Part shown: positions 57,096 through 64,000 of the stretch, piece by piece
How positions within the stretch are numbered: position 1 is the stretch's first letter
Layout of the letters: the number at the start of each line of letters is the position of its first letter
Origin: [Phialemoniopsis] sp. UDSM-2020
Lineage: Eukaryota; Ascomycota; Sordariomycetes; Thyridiales; Thyridiaceae
Assembly (NCBI GenBank): GCA_018873225.1
Contig: JAEILZ010000002.1
Location: 558,001 to 622,000, forward strand
DNA length: 64,000 bases
Direction: 5' to 3'
Position numbers and translations under genes: made by a program
Notes under the pieces: generated by a model
Told to the model about the DNA's origin: nothing
The model's input: the letters and a program-made list of their open reading frames with translations, nothing else
Databases searched by the model: none

Positions 57096-58040
57096 CTTCG
57101 ATATATATCCTCTCAGCTACTGCAAATGCCTCACCATGACTTCGCCCGACAACACCACCGCCATGTGGGCGGCGCTTTCATAGTTAAACCCATCTCAGAC
57201 CACAGTCTCGCAGTCCAATCATTGGTGGTGGACCCGACAGTTATCAGATCATGGTAGGAAGCCGCCAGGAGAGCATCATATGATTTGTTGGGACGCCAAT
57301 GAGGGGCTGGAATGCTTTTTGCGGGGGGGCGGCTGACTAGGATGGCGAGACTTTGTTTTGGGGCGCGCGGACAGCCGTTCCGCTGTGTTTACAGAGACGA
57401 CAAGATGAAGCTAGTCAATTGTATGGAGTAATCGGATTCGAGGACCAAGAAACCCTAGCCACAGCCAAGGTTTCGGATCATGCGCTTCTCAACCTGCGTT
57501 CGCCAGCGGACGCGACACGAGTACAATGAAACCCGACAGTCCCGTCGAGCTCCGGCCAGCAATTTGGGACACGCATCCGCCTTCTTGGCAGCCAGATTAG
57601 ACTATTTTCCAATGCAGGTACGATAAAGAGAACATTACACGCACCCGATACCTTCCCTTCAAGATGATCAAGTACTCAATAAGCTTCATATTCAAATGTG
57701 AAGGTCCATAACATCGCTTTCACTACCCACAATAGTCGACAATCCCCAGATCTTGAATACGACCTGCAATCCGAGATAGCCTATAGGCACAGCCAACGAT
57801 TGCTGGGATGGGTGTCAATAGCAGGTAAGACCTGCCTTGATAGGCTCTTCTTATCTGACAGGTAAGCAGTAAATCCTTCACCAGCATGGGGGCCAAATCC
57901 CCATGCGGTGTCGCATTTAGCAAGTAATGGCAATGCATAAATACACATCATTTCGTCTCCGGTTGTCCTGAGGTAGTGTCCTTTCTTCCTAGTCCTGGGT
58001 TCGGCGTGCGTTGCTTCGAAACACTTACAAGGCTTTCATC
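57096..58040. other. Divergent intergenic region between ADH and hydrolase genes
   Basis: 945 bp with no supported gene. A GATATATATC element lies just upstream of the ADH start on the minus strand, and a CATAAATAC element near 57935 precedes the hydrolase by about 100 bp; both could be TATA boxes. Open frames here are short and unlike any family. Confidence 0.45.
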
Positions 58041-59024
58041 ATGGGGGTTCAGACGACCAACACATCTCCTCCGGGCCAAAGCCGCCCCTGGCCTAAACCA
58101 TCAAAGACAGGAAAAGTCGCCTTCTCCATTCCCGGCACTGACCAGACAGCAGAGACTGTGTACAAGCTGTGGGGCAGACTAGAGGGCGACAAAGTTCCAT
58201 TGATCCTGCTCCATGGCGGTCCCGGTATCCCGCATCACTATCTGCAACCGATCTCTCTCATATCCACCGACTACGACATCCCAGTGATTGCGTACGATCA
58301 GCTTGGTTGCGGCGACTCTACCCTTCTGCCGGAGCGCATGAATGACACCGCCTTTTGGACTCCGGAGCTTTTCATGGCCGAACTAGACAACCTCAAAGAA
58401 TGTCTTGGCGTCAAAGATTTCTACCTCTACGGGCACAGCTGGGGTGGCATGCTCGCCGCTCAATACGCCATCACTCAGCCCAAGGGCCTGCGCAAGCTCA
58501 TTCTCGCCGACTCGATCAGCAGTATGGACAAGTGGGTCAAGGTCATCAACGATTTACGGTCAACGCTCCCGGCCGACGTCCAGGAGGCACTCTCGAAGGC
58601 AGAAAGCGAGGGCAAGTATGATACCCCGGAGTACGAGGCGGCTGTGACTGTGTTCTATCAGCGAAATCTGTGCCGCGTCGACCCCTTCCCCAAGGAGCTA
58701 ACGGACTCGATGGCATATCTGGAGAAGGACAACACCGTGTATCTGACCATGTATGGCGCGTCGGAGTTGTCTGTGATGGGTAGTCTAAAGACTTGGACGA
58801 TCGAGAACGACCTGCACAAGATTACCAAGGAAACTGTCCCGGGCGGAGTTTTGTTGATCAATGGATACTACGACGAGGCACAAGATGAGGTCATGGAGTC
58901 TTTCTTCACACTGCCCAGCGCTAGAGTCAAGAGGGTGCAGTTTGCATTGAGCAGTCATATGCCGCAGCTTGAGGAGACGGAGAAGTTTGTCAAAGCTTTG
59001 GGATCATTCTTGGTGCAGAAATGA
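58041..59024 (+). CDS. Proline iminopeptidase-like alpha/beta hydrolase
   Basis: A single exon gives 327 aa from the ATG at 58041, which has a good context and a typical N-terminus. An upstream in-frame ATG at 58011 would add ten residues. The oxyanion motif HGGPG is at 58-62, the nucleophile elbow GHSWGG has S133, the acid is probably in LLINGYYDEAQDE, and the base His is in SSHMPQLEE near the end. HGGPG together with GxSWGG is characteristic of family S33 proline iminopeptidases and fungal L-amino acid amidases, which release N-terminal proline or hydrolyse small amides. No signal peptide is visible, so a cytosolic enzyme is expected. It ends 160 bp from the convergent SDR gene. Confidence 0.9.
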   Translation: MGVQTTNTSPPGQSRPWPKPSKTGKVAFSIPGTDQTAETVYKLWGRLEGDKVPLILLHGGPGIPHHYLQPISLISTDYDIPVIAYDQLGCGDSTLLPERMNDTAFWTPELFMAELDNLKECLGVKDFYLYGHSWGGMLAAQYAITQPKGLRKLILADSISSMDKWVKVINDLRSTLPADVQEALSKAESEGKYDTPEYEAAVTVFYQRNLCRVDPFPKELTDSMAYLEKDNTVYLTMYGASELSVMGSLKTWTIENDLHKITKETVPGGVLLINGYYDEAQDEVMESFFTLPSARVKRVQFALSSHMPQLEETEKFVKALGSFLVQK

Positions 59025-59185
59025 GCTTTGTCTATGCTGCAAAGTAGAAATTGGGCCCCGAGACGTTTTAAGAAACTACTTCCATGTTTGATCCAGAATC
59101 TCATCGATCAAGTGATGCGACAAAGACTAGACAAAGACCGGTGGTGACCTTCTGTGGTCGTGTCGCCCAGAAGAGGAAGAAAGAC

Positions 59186-60312
59186 CTAGGACAGTAGAGA
59201 GATGCAGCCTGGCTGAACCTTCTCTAGTAATTCAACGAGCTCCTTCCAAATCTTCTTCTGCAAATTCTGCCCTTCCTCGTTGCTCAACCAGCCCGGTACC
59301 CAATATTCCTTGATCTTGCAACCCGAGATGAGCTTGCCATGGCTCTCCTCACCGAGTACCAGGCCGCTCAAGATGACCCGGCTTCCGATCTCCGGTGTCC
59401 GGGCCCCCATGGCTCTCAGCGCCCCGACGGTGGCTCTGGTGAGGGGACCCGCGTCTCGACCGAGACCTGTAGAGCAGAGCCCGGGTGTGACTAGGTTCAT
59501 CACCACACCCGTCTGCTCTACCGGACATAGAGCGGCGAATTGCCGCACGGCACATTCTTCTACCAGTTTGGTGAGTGCGTACCTGATGAACCCATTCATT
59601 AGCACAACCCATTCCAACTCTGATCACGGGGTGGCGCCGTATCAAAGGAGAACTTACCGCTGAGCCATGTTGGCTCGCTTCTGATCGTTGAGCCCATCAA
59701 AAAGGGAACCCTTGCGACTCTTGTCAAGTTCGCCCTTGGCGGCATACCCAAGAGTGCTCCCAACGAATGCGAGGACGGGACGTGTTCCGAACTTGCGTCC
59801 ACTCGCCATAAGCTGGGGCATCATGAGAGCCCCGAGAAAGATGGTGCCAATCACATTGACAAAGACGGTGATCTCCATGCCCTCGACTAGCTGCCACTGG
59901 TCCACCATCACACCGGCATTGGCAAAGAAGCCATCGATTCTGTCAAGCTCCGTTGATCCTTTCTTAGCGAAGTTCTGAATGGATGCGTAAGATGCCATGT
60001 CGAGATGCCAAACCTAGAACAGGTGTCAGTATGATGCTATTTCCCAAACTTGTGCCCTGTGCTCACCTCTACCACTCCTTGGCGACCTGTCGTTCTTTCG
60101 ATGTCTTCTTTTGCTCTATCGCCTGCCGTTACGTTTCTCACGGCGAGAATGACTCTTGAAGCGGTCAATCTGACGAGGTGCCGAGCAGTCTCGAGGCCAA
60201 GCCCGGTGTTGCTGCCCGTGACCACATACGTTTTGCCTGCGCATGTAGACTCGGTCACCAGCATTGGCACCTTCTTCAGCTGCTCGATTGAGACCTTGAG
60301 CATCGTATCCAT
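59186..60312 (-). CDS. Short-chain dehydrogenase/reductase
   Basis: Three minus-strand exons (60312-60067, 60013-59658, 59582-59186) give 332 aa. The nucleotide site is VTGSNTGLGLETARHL (residues 31-46), followed by SRVILAVRN. The NAG motif reads FFANAGVM. The catalytic pair is in RYALTKL: Y202 and K206, restored only when the 75-nt intron at 59583-59657 is removed. VWHLD, created by the 53-nt intron, is the usual adenine-pocket segment (VxxLD). It is an NAD(P)H-dependent oxidoreductase of the classical SDR type found in fungal secondary metabolism and steroid/ketone reduction; the substrate is unknown. It is divergent from the transcription factor at 60755 with about 440 bp between starts, so control by that factor is plausible (inference). 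Confidence 0.9.
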
Positions 60313-60754
60313 CCTAATCCGTTTTATAAAGAATCTCTAAGCATTCGATGAGAACAAGACAATGAAGATGATTTGACGAGGTGTCTGGAGGTTTAGTTTG
60401 GTAGTGTTGAAGGGAAGGAGGGATGGCTATGTTTATGATGTATCGTTGACCACTATATGGCCATCGGGCACCCGCGGCGCCCAGGTCCAGCACAAGATAA
60501 CTCCAGACCATATATCCGGGACGGACATACCGTCACTGCCTCGTTCTGGTATTTTCATCGAGCCCATCATCACGGAAATGGGGCCATGTCGTACAGGCGA
60601 CCAATCACATATTGGTGACCCTTTTCGGTTAGCCTCTTATGTTGTCTTGGTCTGTCCAGCGCCGAGCTGACTAATTTAGCTTCAAGTTCACAGCGAGCTG
60701 ACGGGCTTCTCCCTTCCACAATTGCACGCGTCGCGGGCATGATGGTATGCGGAA
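60313..60754. promoter_or_regulatory. Divergent promoter between SDR and transcription factor genes
   Basis: 440 bp between the two starts. No gene seen. I cannot identify a specific binding site with confidence. Confidence 0.45.
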
Positions 60755-62277
60755 ATGGACTTGCAATTCATCGACCAGGGCTCCTCGGGGATCAGCAAGT
60801 CGGAGCGGCGGAAAATCAGGTCCCATGTTATGCGAGAGAAGAATGCTGGCAAACCGCGGCCGTCAACCAAGAAGCCGACAGGTCCGGCCCACATCCGACG
60901 CATCCTCACCTGCCACAGCTTGCCTGGCACAGGACCAGTCCCTCCACGGCTCCTTTGCAACGATATGTCTTTGACGCGATTCCCACAACAGCTTGATCCC
61001 GAGTCTACCAAGCTGATGCATCGATGTAAGTGACCGCTTGTTAATCTGTGCGTCCCCTATACTGTACTTGAGGTTCTGACATGTTTAAGGGTTCTTCGAT
61101 CTTAGTGACTCAATGTTTCCGCCCCAATTCTGTTCCAAATTCGATATGCTGAACTCGATTTGGGTTCAATACGTATTGTCGGATGCAGCATGCAAGTCAC
61201 CCCCTTCACGCCTTAAATAGTTGTCACAGCATCACTCATAACTGGCCAGACTTCCACTCGACACTTGCAATAGCAGCATCCTATATCGACTTTATCGAAC
61301 GTAAGCTTCGATTCTCTACGATGTCGTTGCATCACGTGTCTCAGGCATACTCTCTCGTCAATCAAAAGCTATCCAGCCCTCGACCCGTGACAGACGATGC
61401 TATCGCTGCCGTGATTTCCCTCGTTGTCTACCAGCAGATCCACAACCAGTCTTCGATCGGCCTGACACACTTGAAAGGACTTTTTCGAATGATCGAGTTG
61501 CGTGGAGGAATCGGAATGTTGTTGCAGGAGAACCCTGGGCTAGCGTTGAAGCCCTTAAGGTGTGTCTCCTCGCGATAATGATCGATCTTGAGATGCTGAC
61601 AGACAGTTGTCAGACTTGAGCTCGAGCTTATACTACGTACTGGTCTGCCAGGCCTATTTGACACTACGGCGATATTCCCACCTAATCTTTCAAACAACGC
61701 CGAATCTCGCGAAGCGGAGTGTTCTACGACATCACCTGCCATGCTCGAAACTATCGAACTCTCCAGGCTTCTGAACAGCCTAGCCGAAGACAGAGTACCC
61801 AAGCTCCATCCGCTCAAGTTTACACAAAGCTTGCTGTCGCTTTCATACCGACTTATCCGCTTATCCCACTATACCGCGATACTTCCAGAAAAAGATAGCC
61901 CGTCCAATCATCTCGAGAATATGACGTTATTGGCATTCATGTCCACCCTGCTACCGGAGTACGGCCGGGGCTGCACTAGCTATCCACTTCTTTCTGGTCG
62001 ATTGGATGGAGCAATTGACGCCTTTCACACCGCGGCGGCAGGCAACCAGGAGACAGGCGCCTCACTGCTCTTGTGGGCTTCGTTTGTCAGTGGTCTCTCA
62101 AATGTGGCAGGAAGAGACCGACCGTGGTTATTGCGATCCATTCGCGAAGCCTGTGATCGACTGGGCCTTTTCGACTGGCCGTCAGTGCGCCATGGACTGT
62201 GTCGATTTCCCTGGATCCACACGCTGCACGACACCGCGGGCAAACACATATGGGAGATTGTCCAGGCCAACAAGTAG
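60755..62277 (+). CDS. Fungal transcription factor, DUF3468 type
   Basis: Four exons (60755-61025, 61090-61191, 61250-61559, 61614-62277) give 448 aa. The N-terminus has the ERRKIRSHVMREKNAGK motif that opens many fungal regulators of this group; there is no Zn2Cys6 finger in the visible frame. The middle region matches the fungal-specific domain: SKFDMLNSIWVQYVLSDAA, YFHSTLAIAASYIDF, NQKLSSPRPVTDDAI and GLTHLKGLFRMIELRGG. A long helical C-terminus ends near the stop with FPWIHTLHDTAGKHIW. Intron 2 (61192-61249) begins with GC, not GT: GCAAGT. Only this GC-AG junction rejoins AAYFHSTLAIAAS in frame. The protein probably acts in the nucleus. The lack of a zinc cluster suggests it binds DNA through a partner or acts as a co-regulator (inference). 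Confidence 0.8.
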
Positions 62278-62432
62278 CTCTTTGTTCCTGTTTCCGAATC
62301 CTATTTGAAAAGTAGGATTATTTCCAGGCCGCCTCATCCTTTCTTGGTGTCTCTAAAGGCATCATCGCGGTCTTCACCGTACGATCACGTGCCGTCTCAG
62401 CTTTCTCCACCAAACCAGGCAACGCCACTTCT

Positions 62433-63650
62433 TTGCCGCCAGATTACTCTCTCCTTCAAACCTTGACCAATACTCCTTGCTCTGTCGAGATGGAGTTCTT
62501 CAAACTGCCTCCAGAGTTACAAATCAAGGTCTTCGGATTTCTAGGCTCAGGGTATTTCCGCGAGGACACTCGCCGCCTTACGGTTTCGCGACAATGGCAC
62601 GCCCTGGCAAGTGAGGCTCTTGTGTGGGACTTGCGCCTCGACACCCTTTCCTTGGTACGCTTCGGGACAAATGAACAACTCGTCGCGAGAAGCGCGCCTC
62701 ACATGAGAAGCCTCGAAGTCAACCTAATCGACCTTGACGAGCTGATACCGGTGCATAATAGCGTCAAGATACAAATGGAGAGCCTATTTGGCGAGATCGG
62801 AAAGACCTTTGTGCACAGCTGGACAACTTGGCTGACCTTATCGTTGGAGATACTGGCAGCTGCCTTGCGAGAAATCAAGAGCAAGGTATTCAAGTCTCTC
62901 AAGATCACTAGCGACGCACCCGACCGCTCCGGTCATTATAGGTATCTGAAACCCCAAGGACTGTTGAAGATGCTCTCGCTGCCAAGCCTGACCAGCCTTG
63001 AGCTCGATACGGTCGGCGCCCACCAGCCCGACAGTTTCGACGCCAACGTGCACCTGTGCTCGGCGATCAATGCGCTATTGCCGTCCTTGCGACGCCTTCG
63101 ATGTCGCATTCCCGCCATGTGTGAAGTCATGCTCGACGTTTCAGAGCACAAGACACCACTCGACCTCGAAGAAGTCATCATCAATGTGTGTAATGCTGTA
63201 GAGCCGAGGGACACAATGGCACATCGGGATGTCATACATTGTCAAGATGGCAGTCTGGGCGAACCCGACTCGCCTGGCTATTCACCGAGCTCTCCGCTGC
63301 GCGAAGATATGAAGGACATCATGGAGGCGCAGGTCAAGAAGCTCGTACCGCATCTGAAGAAGCCGCGCATGGTGCGAGTTCTTTCAGTCGACCGCCCATC
63401 ATTCTTTCCGATAGAGGGCTTTGACGTCTTGCGGAATCGGCGTTATGGCCTCTATGACGACAAGGAGTGGGATGCTGATGGCAAAGGGTTTGACGAGATT
63501 GGCCCGGAGGATGACCTCTGGGGCAGACTGAGTCCTCCGATGGGCCCGCCTCTGTCGCCGGACTTTGCCGCTGGGGATGAGCCACAGAGTCCCGCTTCGG
63601 CTGATAGTCCATGGATGAATGACGAGTACAATAACTATGGCTACACTTGA
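62433..63650 (+). CDS. F-box protein
   Basis: A single exon gives 405 aa; the second methionine at 62490 (386 aa) begins the F-box directly and is an equally good start. The F-box covers about residues 20-65: MEFFKLPPELQIKVFGFLGS, then LTVSRQWHALASEALVWDL. The rest has leucine-rich, weakly repeated segments (LLKMLSLPSLTSLELDTVGA, LLPSLRRLRCRIP) and an acidic, Pro/Ser-rich tail with SPGYSPSSPL. F-box proteins bind Skp1 and bring targets to SCF ubiquitin ligases; the target is unknown. It follows the transcription factor gene by 155 bp on the same strand. Confidence 0.85.
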   Translation: MPPDYSLLQTLTNTPCSVEMEFFKLPPELQIKVFGFLGSGYFREDTRRLTVSRQWHALASEALVWDLRLDTLSLVRFGTNEQLVARSAPHMRSLEVNLIDLDELIPVHNSVKIQMESLFGEIGKTFVHSWTTWLTLSLEILAAALREIKSKVFKSLKITSDAPDRSGHYRYLKPQGLLKMLSLPSLTSLELDTVGAHQPDSFDANVHLCSAINALLPSLRRLRCRIPAMCEVMLDVSEHKTPLDLEEVIINVCNAVEPRDTMAHRDVIHCQDGSLGEPDSPGYSPSSPLREDMKDIMEAQVKKLVPHLKKPRMVRVLSVDRPSFFPIEGFDVLRNRRYGLYDDKEWDADGKGFDEIGPEDDLWGRLSPPMGPPLSPDFAAGDEPQSPASADSPWMNDEYNNYGYT

Positions 63651-64000
63651 CAATACGAAAGAACAGCTCTGCGTTCAGGAACACATTCTTCTGAGGCAGA
63701 TCCCAAAAACGATCAGCGAGAGTGACAACAGCACAAGACCTGCATCATCTAGCCAATACTATCGAGAACGATTGTCTTTATTAATTGTCTAACGAGTGAT
63801 TTGATATCTCAAATTGTTCAGCCCGCCATGTGGCAGTATAACCAAATTTCCAAAGAGTGTCGGTCTTAAATGTGCTGGAGGGAATCGTGTCGAAGGGCTG
63901 ATGCCATAGCTTTAATCCCAGATACCCTCCGCCTAGCCCCTGAACAGACCCGGAGTCTACCTTTCCCCGTAGTCAGTACTGACGAATAGAAATAAAAGCG
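63651..64000. other. 3' region, no gene seen
   Basis: 350 bp after the F-box stop with no supported feature. It likely contains the 3' UTR. Confidence 0.5.

Noticed and set aside
1..64000. tRNA, rRNA or CRISPR features
   Set aside because: I saw no cloverleaf-like tRNA, no rRNA sequence and no spaced direct-repeat array; absence was judged by eye only.

Overview
This is nuclear DNA of a filamentous ascomycete (Pezizomycotina, most likely a Sordariomycete). The evidence is genes with many 50-90-nt GT-AG introns, a HET-domain gene, a GRAM-PH-GRAM sterol glucosyltransferase, fungal lysine biosynthesis (homoaconitase), a DUF3468-type transcription factor, and a large AT-rich island carrying the CpA-to-TpA damage typical of repeat-induced point mutation (RIP). 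Exon structures were worked out by hand from reading frames, splice sites and family conservation. No database search was run.

Left gene block (1-21.8 kb): a small secreted cysteine protein, a membrane-type FAD monooxygenase, a 7-TM/RGS protein (GprK-like), sterol 3-beta-glucosyltransferase ATG26, a HET protein (minus), a DUF3237 protein (minus) divergent from a cytochrome P450, and an uncharacterised multi-spanning membrane protein.

Central island (21.84-45.38 kb, about 37% of the window): a three-level nest of dead transposons. Level 1 is a Mutator-like element (MULE) with 57-bp terminal inverted repeats and an 8-bp target duplication. Level 2 is a Ty3/gypsy retrotransposon (two 373-bp LTRs, 5-bp duplication) inserted in the MULE transposase gene. 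Level 3 is a second, 13.5-kb Ty3/gypsy retrotransposon (two 263-bp LTRs, 4-bp duplication) inserted in the level-2 pol gene between RNase H and integrase. All pol and transposase frames run on the minus strand and are full of RIP stops. The MULE sits inside the last exon of a Gfo/Idh/MocA-type oxidoreductase gene. The 5' part of that gene is at 45.38-46.42 kb and its last 41 codons plus stop are at 21.71-21.84 kb. Removing the element and one target copy gives an uninterrupted 347-aa frame.

Right gene block (46.4-64 kb): a CorA-like membrane protein (minus), mitochondrial homoaconitase LYS4 with 15 coding exons, a glutathione S-transferase (minus), an uncharacterised 211-aa protein, a mitochondrial-type zinc alcohol dehydrogenase (minus), a proline-iminopeptidase-like hydrolase, a short-chain dehydrogenase (minus) divergent from a fungal transcription factor with a GC-AG intron, and an F-box protein.

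Most genes are unrelated housekeeping or accessory genes. The most notable feature is the nested island: its junctions are intact enough to give the insertion order and the gene it destroyed.
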